From contig NZ_KZ614145.1 of assembly GCF_002884495.1 (NCBI RefSeq), forward strand, positions 1,750,423 to 1,814,422: DNA of 64,000 nt, in the 5' to 3' direction. Below the pieces are notes generated by a model. That model made no database searches. It was not told where the DNA came from and saw nothing but the letters and a program-made list of their open reading frames with translations. A program made the position numbers and the translations under genes. Shown here in pieces: positions 1-8,044 of this stretch (its first letter is position 1; each line of letters begins with the position of its first letter). Origin of the DNA: Rummeliibacillus pycnus (GTDB lineage: Bacteria; Bacillota; Bacilli; Bacillales_A; Planococcaceae).

Positions 1-469
1 TACGTTTCCACCAGCGTCCGTTATCGAACATGATGTATACATAATTGAGTTTATCTTGTTTGTTAAGATAAGTAATTTCCCATACAACTCCTGGCTTTTC
101 TAGCCCCAATTTAGTATGAAGTATTTTTTTTACATCACCATTTTTAGTTGCTTCGGAAAGAACGTCTTTTTTTGATATTCCGTCTTTCATCAAGACTGCT
201 GTAGGTTTTTCTTTAGTATTACCTTGAGGAACAAAGACAGCTTTCTTTTTGCCATTACTATCTGTACCAATAACCGTTACGTAATCATCTTTACCATGAT
301 ACACATAAGTATCTGTTACTGTTTTTAACTGTTGTGTTTGTAAAACAGCTGCTTTTGCAGTCTTTTCCGTACTGTAAAATGGTGAATAAGATTTCCAACC
401 AATTATAACGATTAGTGATAACGACAGGATCAGTAAAAAAATTGTTAAAAACTTTATCCAGTTTTTCAT
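1..469 (-). CDS. ypmB: YpmB-like DUF5590 membrane-anchored protein, C-terminus cut by window edge
   Basis: The start codon is at 467-469 on the minus strand, with the ribosome site AAGGTG five bases upstream. The frame stays open to base 1, so about 156 residues are visible and the C-terminus lies outside the window. Residues 5-22 form one hydrophobic segment (signal anchor). The rest is a predicted extracytoplasmic domain of the YpmB/DUF5590 (PepSY-like) type, including a YVYHGKDDY stretch and a late GLEKPGVVWEITY stretch. Placement directly downstream of dinG is as in B. subtilis, where ypmB lies between dinG and aspB. Its function is not established. The assignment rests on locus and sequence pattern and is fairly sure. 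Confidence 0.8.
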   Translation of the reverse strand, partial: MKNWIKFLTIFLLILSLSLIVIIGWKSYSPFYSTEKTAKAAVLQTQQLKTVTDTYVYHGKDDYVTVIGTDSNGKKKAVFVPQGNTKEKPTAVLMKDGISKKDVLSEATKNGDVKKILHTKLGLEKPGVVWEITYLNKQDKLNYVYIMFDNGRWWKR

Positions 470-641
470 TATATCACCTTATGTTTCATTTATCACGTAG
501 CTAGCTATCCTAACAAGCCACTTTCTTTTTTCATTTTAATCAGCTTAACGAGCTGGTACTTAAAGAAAGTACATGGACAAAAATCAGAAAATATTTTTTT
601 GATTTAATACTTCGTATAGGGAACCAAGAACGTTTTCGCTT

Positions 642-3422
642 TTAATGTTTATTATACCAATCTTCTAATTCAAAGACCATATGTTCAAGTGACACTTTTT
701 TAACTGGAATATCAGGTAACGCGTCTATAAATTCCTGTCCATAGGATTTCGTTTCAATCCGTCGATCAAGAACAATAAATACCCCTTTATCTTGTGAGGA
801 ACGTATCAATCTTCCAAAACCTTGCTTGAATCTTAAAATAGCTTCTGGCAGCGATAGTTTATAAAACGAATTCAATCCTTGTTTTGTTATTCGTTCTGCC
901 CTTGCCTTAAAAAATGGTTCTTCTGGTGATGAAAATGGTAATCTTACAACAATGACCGCTGCTAATGCATCTCCTGGGACATCTACACCTTCCCAAAAGC
1001 TATTTGTTCCAAATAGTACAGAATGTTCAAAGCGTTGAAACATTTTCAGTAAACGCATGCGACTACCTGAGGACACTCCTTGAGCGAAAAGCATATAATC
1101 ATCAAGTGTACCTGTTTCTTGAATGAGTTCAACTGTCTTGCGCAACATGTCTTGCGCAGTAAATAATACAAAGCAGCGACCTTCCGTGGCTAATACAGTT
1201 TGTACAATAGCATCGGCTACAGATTCAATATATGCAGTCTGTGTTACCTTCTTAATGTCAGGCATATCATCCACAATATATAGACTTGCACCATCATAAT
1301 AAGATTTTGGTGCTTGGAATTGATATAGTGGAACATCTTCTGAAAGACCAAGTTGCTTTGCAATAAAACGTCTATCATTAGGAACTGTTAAAGTACCGGA
1401 TGTCCAGATAATTCCCGTTTTATTACGAAATTCTTGCAAAACATCTGTGATTGAATCTTCGACTTGAACTGGTCTTTTAAATATATGAAGACTACCTGGC
1501 ATACTTCTCATATCAATTTCTAACCATTCTGTATCTTTTTCTTGATGTCGTAAAAAAATTGAGTTCCATTCTGCCAAACAAATTTTTAGTTCTCGAAGCT
1601 GGTATTGCCAATCAGCAAGATTTGTTTGTTGCTTCAATGACAATTCGTCAGGATATTGTAAATAGGTTGTTGTTATTGACTCTGCTAAGTTTAGCCAGTG
1701 TGTTAATTTACGACTAAATTCAGAACCAAAAGGTTGCGCCAATTCAATATTTGATAGTAAAAAACTTTGTTTATTTTGTCTATGTTTTCCGTTTTGTATG
1801 GGTAGGTGGTGTAATAATCGATCAATTTCTTTGTCAAAGCTTTGAGTCATGTCTCTAAACTGAGATTCTAGCGCCATTAATTGTCGCAATGGAATTTTGT
1901 CTTCTTGTTGCATACTAAGATAAAAAGAATGCTCTATTGTATGTGTTTCGGTTGATCCTATTTGTCCAAATAGATACTTCCAGTGTGTATAAGAAAAAAT
2001 TTTCTCATCTCTTAATGTGGCCGCCTGTAAAAACTGATGTCCTTCGTCAAGTATCCAACCATTTAAATGTTTTAAAATAGGCTCTTCCCTACCCAAGTCT
2101 GCTAATACCATTGCATGGTTTGTGATCACTAAATCTGCATCCTTACATTTTGAAAGTGCTTTTAAATAGAAATCAAACGCATTCTTATGATGAGTTACTG
2201 AAGTTGTTTGAGTTCGACGAATTTTATCAACTAAATACTGTCCACCACCTGATAAAGTAATTTCACTAAGGTCACCTGTGTCTGTACCTTGTAACCAAAC
2301 GATTAATTGCATCTTCGTAAAGTTTTCATCATATGAATCATCCTTTACTAGTAAAAGATCACAAATTCGGTCAAGATCCACATAATGTTCCATCCCTTTT
2401 ACTACTGCCGTGGTAACGTTAGTTTTTAAAATTGCTTCTGCCTTTGGTAACTCTTCTTGCAATAATTGATCTAGTAAATGTGATGTATACGTGCTTATTC
2501 CAACTGAACAATGATTCTTTTTAGCAAAAATAATAGCTGGGATTAGGTATGCAAGAGTCTTTCCAATTCCTGTTGATGCCTCAGTCATTATTTCTTGCTT
2601 TGTAACAAGTGCCTGCCAAACCGTATCCATCATTTTAAATTGATCTGGGCGCACTTCAAAATTATTGAATGCTGCTTCAAATAATTTTTCTTTTTCCTGA
2701 AAAGATGATGGATAGGCTAGATTCTTATGATCTGTTTTTTCCACCCTTATTGATTGTTTTAAAGCAATATCCCGATAATATAAATGGCCATCACTATCAT
2801 TCGGTTGTTTTCTTTTTATATGAATTGCATCTAAAAAAAGCTGTGACAAATCTGACTTTAAATGAAATGATCTCTCATGAAGTTGCTCGATGGTTACTAA
2901 TGGTAATGACAGAAGTTCTTCCCAACAAGCTTTTAATAAATAGGCTGTTGCAAGTGCATCATCATCAGCCCGATGAGCGTGCGCTAATCTTATGCCTAAC
3001 TCCATTGAAATATCTTGCAATTTAAAACTAAATGCAGTCGGAAAAAGAATCTTCGATAACTCAACTGTATCCATATGTTTCCCAAACCATTTTGGTAAAC
3101 CTGCTCGTTTAAACTCTGCTTGTAAGAATGGCAAGTCAAAATCAGTATTATGAGCAACAAAGACAGTATCTTGTAAAAGCTCATAAATTTGTTGTGCCTG
3201 CTCCTCAAAAGGAAGAGCATCTTGTACTTCTTGGTCTGTAATATGTGTTAAATCTTGAATGAAATAGGGTATCTTCTTGCCTGGATTCACAAACGATGTA
3301 TATTTAGAAATTACTTTCCAATCTTTCATCAAGACAATAGCGATTTGAATAATGCGGTCTCCTTGTTGTGAGGAATGACCTGTTGTTTCTAAATCGACAA
3401 TGGCGTAAGTTTGACTTTCCAT
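642..3422 (-). CDS. dinG: DinG-type protein: 3'-5' exonuclease fused to a superfamily 2 helicase-like domain
   Basis: A 926-residue protein, the usual length for Bacillales DinG. Residues 1-165 are a DnaQ/DEDDh exonuclease domain with DLETTG at 10-15 and a late HRADDD block. The helicase-like part follows, with Walker A (STGIGKT, about residue 283), a DEGH Walker B box and C-terminal motifs ending in GFGRLIR. The cysteines that bind the iron-sulphur cluster in E. coli DinG are not evident. This fits the Firmicute form, where nuclease activity rather than robust helicase activity has been described for Staphylococcus aureus. It probably acts in DNA repair. No LexA-type box was recognised upstream. 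The ypmB gene follows 172 bases downstream. Confidence 0.93.
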   Translation of the reverse strand: MESQTYAIVDLETTGHSSQQGDRIIQIAIVLMKDWKVISKYTSFVNPGKKIPYFIQDLTHITDQEVQDALPFEEQAQQIYELLQDTVFVAHNTDFDLPFLQAEFKRAGLPKWFGKHMDTVELSKILFPTAFSFKLQDISMELGIRLAHAHRADDDALATAYLLKACWEELLSLPLVTIEQLHERSFHLKSDLSQLFLDAIHIKRKQPNDSDGHLYYRDIALKQSIRVEKTDHKNLAYPSSFQEKEKLFEAAFNNFEVRPDQFKMMDTVWQALVTKQEIMTEASTGIGKTLAYLIPAIIFAKKNHCSVGISTYTSHLLDQLLQEELPKAEAILKTNVTTAVVKGMEHYVDLDRICDLLLVKDDSYDENFTKMQLIVWLQGTDTGDLSEITLSGGGQYLVDKIRRTQTTSVTHHKNAFDFYLKALSKCKDADLVITNHAMVLADLGREEPILKHLNGWILDEGHQFLQAATLRDEKIFSYTHWKYLFGQIGSTETHTIEHSFYLSMQQEDKIPLRQLMALESQFRDMTQSFDKEIDRLLHHLPIQNGKHRQNKQSFLLSNIELAQPFGSEFSRKLTHWLNLAESITTTYLQYPDELSLKQQTNLADWQYQLRELKICLAEWNSIFLRHQEKDTEWLEIDMRSMPGSLHIFKRPVQVEDSITDVLQEFRNKTGIIWTSGTLTVPNDRRFIAKQLGLSEDVPLYQFQAPKSYYDGASLYIVDDMPDIKKVTQTAYIESVADAIVQTVLATEGRCFVLFTAQDMLRKTVELIQETGTLDDYMLFAQGVSSGSRMRLLKMFQRFEHSVLFGTNSFWEGVDVPGDALAAVIVVRLPFSSPEEPFFKARAERITKQGLNSFYKLSLPEAILRFKQGFGRLIRSSQDKGVFIVLDRRIETKSYGQEFIDALPDIPVKKVSLEHMVFELEDWYNKH

Positions 3423-3572
3423 TTATTCTTCACAACTTTCCGTTCATGTTATATTGAAGATTTTATCATATTTCGAGAGGAATAGCTGAATTTGGTGATA
3501 GATCATTTAAGTTTATGAATAATATTAAAGAATTTCTTAGAGAAAGAGGCTAAATGGAAAATAAAATAGAAC

Positions 3573-3609
3573 AAAAAAGCTTAGTATCTAAGATATACTA
3601 AGCTTTTTT
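3573..3609 (-). terminator. Intrinsic terminator after panD
   Basis: A 15-bp perfect stem (3573-3587 with 3595-3609) encloses a 7-base loop. Because the arms begin and end in A and T runs, a U tract follows on either strand. It lies 10 bases after the panD stop and ends the panBCD unit. It could also act on the other strand. Confidence 0.85.
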
Positions 3610-3618
3610 AATGATCAA

Positions 3619-4005
3619 CTAAACCATTACAGTTGCTTCAGGTTCATAATTAATTAATTGTTTTACTTTATTTTGTTCATCTAAAATTGCAACTGTCGGT
3701 TTATGATTTGTGGCTTCTTCTAATGTCATGTAACCATATCCGATAATAATTACAATATCTCCTGGTTGAACGAGTCTTGCAGCAGCACCGTTTAGACAAA
3801 TTACGCCTGATCCACGTTCCCCAGCTATGGTATATGTTTCAAAACGTGAACCATTGTTATTATTTACAATTTGCACTTTTTCATTTGGTAAAATTCCAAC
3901 TGTATCTAATAAATCTGCATCAATTGTAATACTCCCAACATAATTCAAGTCTGCTTGTGTAACTGTTGCTCGATGTAATTTTGAAGTCATCATCATTTTT
4001 AGCAT
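3619..4005 (-). CDS. panD: Aspartate 1-decarboxylase proenzyme
   Basis: PanD decarboxylates L-aspartate to beta-alanine for pantothenate synthesis. The 128-residue length matches the family (about 127). The self-cleavage site Gly-Ser that yields the pyruvoyl group is visible in the N-terminal block YVGSITID. The downstream [13 protein letters not shown] and [14 protein letters not shown] blocks are typical. The start is set by co-linear alignment of the first ten residues with the B. subtilis protein as I recall it. It is the last gene of panB-panC-panD, three bases after panC, so translational coupling is likely. A terminator follows. Confidence 0.96.
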   Translation of the reverse strand: MLKMMMTSKLHRATVTQADLNYVGSITIDADLLDTVGILPNEKVQIVNNNNGSRFETYTIAGERGSGVICLNGAAARLVQPGDIVIIIGYGYMTLEEATNHKPTVAILDEQNKVKQLINYEPEATVMV

Positions 4006-4008
4006 TTT

Positions 4009-4860
4009 TTAGATCTCCTCATTCGTAAAAAGAATATTATCAATTAACCTTACGTTTGAAAAATAAACTGCTGTTGCAAGTAAAAATTGATTTGTTTCAG
4101 GGTGAATTTCTTGTAAATCTGGATAGCTTCGTAATTCTAAATAATCTATATGACCTGATGTTTTTGTCTCAATCATATCAATCGCTTTTTGAATGGCAAG
4201 TTCTTTATCATGGTTACTTAAGAAGTCTGCTTTGGCTTGTTGTAATGCTTGTTGAATTATAGGAGCTTGCTTTCTTTCTTCAGCTGTTAAAAATACATTT
4301 CGAGAGCTTTTGGCAAGCCCATCATCTTCACGAACAATTGGTACACTACATATAGTTACCGGAAAGTTGTAATCTCTCACTAACAACTTGATCAAGGCTA
4401 GTTGTTGTGCATCTTTTTGACCAAAATAAGCATTAGTAGGTTGAACGATATGAAATAGCTTTGATACTACTTGTAAAACACCGTTAAAGTGTCCTGGTCT
4501 CGATGCACCACAAAGAATTTTAGAAGCAGGACCTGCTTCGATTCGAATACCTCCATCTGCTGGATACATTTCATCTTCAGATGGAGCGAATAAGTAATCT
4601 ACACCTGCTTCTGTTGCAATTCTTTCATCTCTAGCTAAATCTCTAGGATAATTTTCATAATCTTCATTTGGACCAAATTGAGTTGGATTAACAAAATCAC
4701 TCATCACCACAATGTCATTTTCTTGTCTTGCAGTTTTTGCTAATGTTAAATGCCCTTCATGTAAATAACCCATTGTTGGAACTAAAGCGATCTTTTTATT
4801 TTTTATGCGATACTTTTCTAATTCTTGTTGAAGTTCAATGATTGTTTTGATGACTTTCAT
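4009..4860 (-). CDS. panC: Pantothenate synthetase (pantoate-beta-alanine ligase)
   Basis: PanC condenses pantoate and beta-alanine using ATP, giving pantothenate. The 283 residues show the nucleotidyltransferase HIGH-like motif HEGH after [14 protein letters not shown] (about residues 28-41). [17 protein letters not shown] and [12 protein letters not shown] are further family blocks, as is the KMSKS-type region around [13 protein letters not shown]. Its start overlaps the panB stop by four bases (ATGA), so it is coupled to panB. Its substrates are made by the two flanking gene products, PanB (through ketopantoate reduction by an enzyme encoded elsewhere) and PanD. Confidence 0.96.
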   Translation of the reverse strand: MKVIKTIIELQQELEKYRIKNKKIALVPTMGYLHEGHLTLAKTARQENDIVVMSDFVNPTQFGPNEDYENYPRDLARDERIATEAGVDYLFAPSEDEMYPADGGIRIEAGPASKILCGASRPGHFNGVLQVVSKLFHIVQPTNAYFGQKDAQQLALIKLLVRDYNFPVTICSVPIVREDDGLAKSSRNVFLTAEERKQAPIIQQALQQAKADFLSNHDKELAIQKAIDMIETKTSGHIDYLELRSYPDLQEIHPETNQFLLATAVYFSNVRLIDNILFTNEEI

Positions 4861-5696
4861 CTCTTTATTCCTCCATATAATTGTCCAAGGACTTCATCTG
4901 GCATTGTAAATTGATGTGATGATGTAGGGAATGAACCTTTTTTTACCTCATCTCGATAATCTTCAATCCCTTGTGTTATTTCTTTACCTACTTCCGCAAA
5001 AGTTTTTACAAATTTAGGTACGTGGTGATTACCGTAAGCTAAAACATCATGGTAAACTAATACTTGTCCATCAACTTCTTGACCTGCACCAATACCGATC
5101 ACAGGAATTTTCAATTTCGCAGCAATAACGCCTGCTAATTGATGTGGTACACATTCTAAAACAATTGCACAAACTCCTGCCTCTTCAAGTGCTAATGCAT
5201 CTTCGATTAGTTTTTCTGCCGTTTCAACTGTTTTCCCTTGTACTTTATAGCCACCTAATACTTCTGCAGATTGTGGCTGTAATCCCAAATGCCCTACAAT
5301 TGGAATACCTGCAGAAATTAGTGTCTTAATTGCTTTTACTAATATACCTGCACCTTCCAATTTTAAAGCATTGGCACCGGTTTTTTGGAATACTTGAACA
5401 GCATTTTTTAAAGTGTCTGTTACATCACCATGATAACTTCCAAAAGGCATATCTACGACGATAAATGTATTTTGAGCTCCTCTTCTTGTAGCCTTCCCAT
5501 GATGAATCATATCATCCAATGTTACTTTAACCGTTGAATCATAGCCTAAAACAACCATTCCAAGTGAATCACCAACTAGAATCATATCTACACCAGCATT
5601 TTCAGCAAGCATTGCCGAAGGATAGTCATAAGCAGTTAACATGACAATTTTCTCATTACGTTCTTTCATCTTTAGAAAATCTGTTGTACTTTTCAT
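4857..5696 (-). CDS. panB: 3-methyl-2-oxobutanoate hydroxymethyltransferase
   Basis: PanB makes ketopantoate from alpha-ketoisovalerate and methylene-tetrahydrofolate, the committed step to pantothenate and coenzyme A. The 279 residues contain the metal- and substrate-binding blocks [17 protein letters not shown] (about 40-56), [14 protein letters not shown] and HLGLQPQS. A strong ribosome site (AAAAGGAGGAG) precedes the ATG. It is the first gene of panBCD. Its leader at 5697-5875 carries tandem pan RNA hairpins and a terminator, so expression of the whole operon is probably controlled by conditional termination ahead of this start. Confidence 0.96.
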   Translation of the reverse strand: MKSTTDFLKMKERNEKIVMLTAYDYPSAMLAENAGVDMILVGDSLGMVVLGYDSTVKVTLDDMIHHGKATRRGAQNTFIVVDMPFGSYHGDVTDTLKNAVQVFQKTGANALKLEGAGILVKAIKTLISAGIPIVGHLGLQPQSAEVLGGYKVQGKTVETAEKLIEDALALEEAGVCAIVLECVPHQLAGVIAAKLKIPVIGIGAGQEVDGQVLVYHDVLAYGNHHVPKFVKTFAEVGKEITQGIEDYRDEVKKGSFPTSSHQFTMPDEVLGQLYGGIKR

Positions 5697-5731
5697 TTAA
5701 GCTCCTCCTTTTAATGAGGAAGAAAACAAAA

Positions 5732-5760
5732 ACCCTTCTGTCAAAAATGGACAGAAGGGT
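5732..5760 (-). terminator. Leader terminator upstream of panB (expression platform)
   Basis: On the minus strand an 11-bp stem, ACCCTTCTGTC with GACAGAAGGGT (5750-5760 with 5732-5742), encloses a 7-base loop and is followed by TTTTGTTTTC. It lies between the pan promoter and the panB ribosome site, so it can stop transcription before panB. Nine bases, the complement of 5749-5757, are also fully complementary (one G-U pair) to the 3' half of the upstream pan hairpin (complement of 5785-5793). That gives a mutually exclusive antiterminator. Confidence 0.85.
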
Positions 5761-5786
5761 AGTATAGTCTCATGTAATCGTTTTCT

Positions 5787-5816
5787 TCCGTCCCTGTCTA
5801 AAAAGATCAAGGCAGA
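5787..5816 (-). ncRNA. pan RNA motif, copy 2 (promoter-distal hairpin)
   Basis: Read on the minus strand, the hairpin has a 4-bp lower stem UCUG/CGGA, an unpaired A on the 3' side, a 5-bp stem CCUUG/CAGGG, an unpaired A on the 5' side, a 3-bp stem UCU/AGA and a UUUU loop. This is the two-bulged-A architecture of the pan RNA motif, a cis-regulatory candidate described upstream of pantothenate genes. The 3' half overlaps the antiterminator sequence, so ligand-stabilised folding would favour the downstream terminator. The assignment is from memory of the motif's shape, not a covariance-model hit. Confidence 0.75.
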
Positions 5817-5845
5817 TATTCTTATTGTAGTGTAGAAAAATTTTT

Positions 5846-5873
5846 AGGTACAGTTCCAATTGGATACTGTCCT
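5846..5873 (-). ncRNA. pan RNA motif, copy 1 (promoter-proximal hairpin)
   Basis: The order of elements is the same as in copy 2: lower stem AGG/CCU, unpaired A on the 3' side, 5-bp stem ACAGU/ACUGU, unpaired A on the 5' side, 3-bp stem UCC/GGA and a 4-base AAUU loop. The base pairs differ completely from copy 2 while the shape is preserved, which is good internal evidence for a conserved RNA. The predicted transcription start (about 5875) falls right at its 5' edge, and 29 bases separate the two copies. Confidence 0.75.
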
Positions 5874-5881
5874 GTGATATC

Positions 5882-5910
5882 ACTATAACAATATTTAAAA
5901 CGATAAACAA
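5882..5910 (-). promoter_or_regulatory. Sigma-A type promoter for panBCD
   Basis: On the minus strand TTGTTT (5905-5910) is followed after 17 bases by TATAGT (5882-5887). It starts four bases beyond the birA stop, so panBCD can be transcribed independently of birA, with a leader of about 180 bases. Confidence 0.65.
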
Positions 5911-5913
5911 TAT

Positions 5914-6897
5914 TTATTTTTGAAGTTCAATATCAGCTGAATAAATGTTTTCAATTCTTCCATCATCAAGCTGTAATTGTAAGATACCATCTTTTGTAAT
6001 GCCAATTGCCTTTCCAACAAAAACATCACGTAAAGTTGTTGCTTTTATACGACTACCAATTGTACAAGAATATTCTTCCCACAAAGTTTTAATGTTTTCA
6101 AAACCTTCTTCAATATATTGTTTACTATACTTTTCTAAATAGAAAAGAATTTTCGCTACGAGTTTCGCTCTGTCAACTTGTTTACCTGAAGCTATTTTTA
6201 ACGATGTGGCAATATGAACAATATCCTCATCAAAATCTTCAGATTCATGATTAACATTAATTCCAATTCCCATAATAATTGCATTCACTCGATCAGGATC
6301 AGCTTGCATTTCTGTTAATATACCAGTACATTTCAAACCATTAATCAATAGGTCATTTGGCCATTTGATATCTGGACGTACTCCTGTCACATCTTTTATA
6401 GCATTTGTAATGGCAACGGCTGCTACTAATGTAAATTGAGGTGCTTCATAGGGTGGAACATCGGGGCGTAAAATAACGCTCATCCAAATTCCTTTCCCCT
6501 TTTGAGATTTCCACTCTCTCATTAAGCGACCTCTACCATCTGTTTGTTCTTCACAGATAATAACTGTTCCGTCTGGTGCTCCCTCTTGCGCATATTGATG
6601 CGCTACTGTTTGAGTTGATGTTAATATTTTTTCATACACAATCTTTTTTCCAAAATGCTCTGTTTCAAGTGCTAATGTGATTTTAGCTGGATCTAATGTA
6701 TCGGGTGTTGAAAGCAATATATATCCTTTTTTTCGAATCGATTCAAATGTATATCCTTCTTCTTCCAGTTGTTTCATATGCTTCCAAATTGCCGTTCTTG
6801 AAATATTCAAGTCATCCGCCAATTGTTGTCCTGAAAGTGGTTTTCCATTTGCAGCAGATAAACGCTTTAATAATTCATATTTAATGGGTACATTCAC
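5914..6897 (-). CDS. birA: Bifunctional biotin-[acetyl-CoA-carboxylase] ligase / biotin repressor
   Basis: BirA makes biotinyl-AMP and attaches biotin to carboxylases. The group II form also represses biotin genes. The 327 residues comprise an N-terminal winged helix-turn-helix (about 1-65, with LSGQQLADDLNISRTAIWKHM), a central ligase domain with the biotinyl-AMP loop GRGRLMREW and KWPNDL, and a C-terminal SH3-like domain. Translation starts at GTG (6897) with AAAGGAA upstream; the nearby ATG is out of frame. In B. subtilis birA also lies next to panB and close to cca. No paired GTTAAC-type biotin operator was found in the window. Confidence 0.95.
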   Translation of the reverse strand: MNVPIKYELLKRLSAANGKPLSGQQLADDLNISRTAIWKHMKQLEEEGYTFESIRKKGYILLSTPDTLDPAKITLALETEHFGKKIVYEKILTSTQTVAHQYAQEGAPDGTVIICEEQTDGRGRLMREWKSQKGKGIWMSVILRPDVPPYEAPQFTLVAAVAITNAIKDVTGVRPDIKWPNDLLINGLKCTGILTEMQADPDRVNAIIMGIGINVNHESEDFDEDIVHIATSLKIASGKQVDRAKLVAKILFYLEKYSKQYIEEGFENIKTLWEEYSCTIGSRIKATTLRDVFVGKAIGITKDGILQLQLDDGRIENIYSADIELQK

Positions 6898-7325
6898 TCA
6901 AAAACCATTCCTTTATTTAAATATAGTATCGTGCACATTGTTTATATAGAGCTAATTATCAGATTTAATCATATCATTAATTATCAAAAAGATGTCTATA
7001 TCTAAAACAATACTAACATTTTGGTCACTTATTGGTTATTTTTTCATCACTCTAGTGTAGCATCATGTTATCTAATTTTTCTTTTGCACTTTATAATCTA
7101 TTAATTGACATTTTAAGTTTTGACACTACCTTATGTAAATTTATATTTTTATATAACTCTCTTTAAAAATCAAGTATTTATCATTTAATATCTATTTTTT
7201 GAAATTCTTAATATTTAACATGAATTTTATACTAATAAAGCGCTAATAATATTTACACATTTCCGATCATTCCACAATGAACAATAAATGGTATAATTAA
7301 ACAAAATTATGAAAGAGGGAGTAAA
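6898..7325. other. AT-rich intergenic region between divergent birA and a secreted protein gene
   Basis: The 428 bases hold the 5' regions of two divergent genes. A likely -10 box TATAAT (7292-7297) precedes the plus-strand gene, with no convincing -35 box. No open frame with a ribosome site, no hairpin with a U tract and no repeat was seen. Confidence 0.5.
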
Positions 7326-7922
7326 ATGAGTATTTCTCTTAAACAAATAGTGTTATCAGTGCTTTTACCTGTTAGTTTTTTAATGACCAGTCTTATCATT
7401 TCTCCTCAAGATACGTTAGCAGCTAAAATGAAGGGCTACGAACTAAAGTCAGGAGACATTTTAATTTCTAGTAAAGGAGGAGACAGAAGAAGTTATACTG
7501 GTCACTCTGGAATTGTTTATAAAGATAAAGTTATTGATATTCATCCACGAAATAAAGGTAAAAAACCTACATATATGAGTTTTGATAAATGGATTAAAGA
7601 TTTTAAAACCACTAAAGTTGTTAGATATAAAGATTCTAAAAAAGCTAAAGAAGCAGGAAAATACGCTTGGGACAATTATATAAAAGGTACATACAAAAAT
7701 AGAACATATGATATAACATCTAACCCCAAAAATAGAAACTATATTTATTGTTCAGAACTAGTATGGCAATCATATTATTATGGACCTAAAGTTACTTGGA
7801 AACATTTTGTTGTAAAGCCCTATAAGGAAATTATTCCTGATATTGTTGCTCCTTACGACTACCTCAATGAATCTTTTCAAAAAATAAATGGTTTCAAAAC
7901 CGCTAAAACAATTGCCTGGTAA
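7326..7922 (+). CDS. Secreted permuted NlpC/P60-like (YiiX-type) papain-fold amidase
   Basis: A 198-residue protein. Residues 1-33 look like a cleavable signal peptide (hydrophobic core, then LAAK). The mature part begins with GDILISS, followed by GHSGIVYKDK (putative catalytic His, about residue 60) and ends with YIYCSELVWQSYY (putative catalytic Cys, about residue 144). The His-before-Cys order is that of the circularly permuted NlpC/P60 (YiiX/YycO-like) group. The substrate is unknown; an amide or thioester of the cell wall or a lipid is possible. The ribosome site AAAGAGGGAG precedes the ATG. It is a single-gene plus-strand unit between birA and cca, not part of the conserved synteny, so probably a lineage-specific insertion. 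Confidence 0.72.
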   Translation: MSISLKQIVLSVLLPVSFLMTSLIISPQDTLAAKMKGYELKSGDILISSKGGDRRSYTGHSGIVYKDKVIDIHPRNKGKKPTYMSFDKWIKDFKTTKVVRYKDSKKAKEAGKYAWDNYIKGTYKNRTYDITSNPKNRNYIYCSELVWQSYYYGPKVTWKHFVVKPYKEIIPDIVAPYDYLNESFQKINGFKTAKTIAW

Positions 7923-7943
7923 GTAAAAAAGATAATGCAAAAA

Positions 7944-7994
7944 CAGGTGACTTATTAGACGACATTTTTAAATTGGTCGCTTTTTAGTCACCTG
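7944..7994 (-). terminator. Intrinsic terminator at the end of the dapB-mgsA-bshA-cca operon
   Basis: A 9-bp stem (CAGGTGACT 7944-7952 with AGTCACCTG 7986-7994) with a shorter internal CGAC/GTCG pairing is followed on the minus strand by TTTTTGCATT. It lies between the convergent ends of cca and the secreted amidase gene and may serve both. Confidence 0.7.
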
Positions 7995-8044
7995 ATTAAA
8001 AAATCGATTATTTTAGATAGTTAAAATGTTGATATACCATCGTT

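Noticed and set aside
2669-3025. 118-codon plus-strand frame inside dinG
   Set aside because: Antisense shadow of the well-supported dinG gene; no ribosome site and a low-complexity product.
5697-7325. BirA-type biotin operator near birA
   Set aside because: No paired TTGTTAAC/GTTAACAA-like dyad was found in the flanking gaps.
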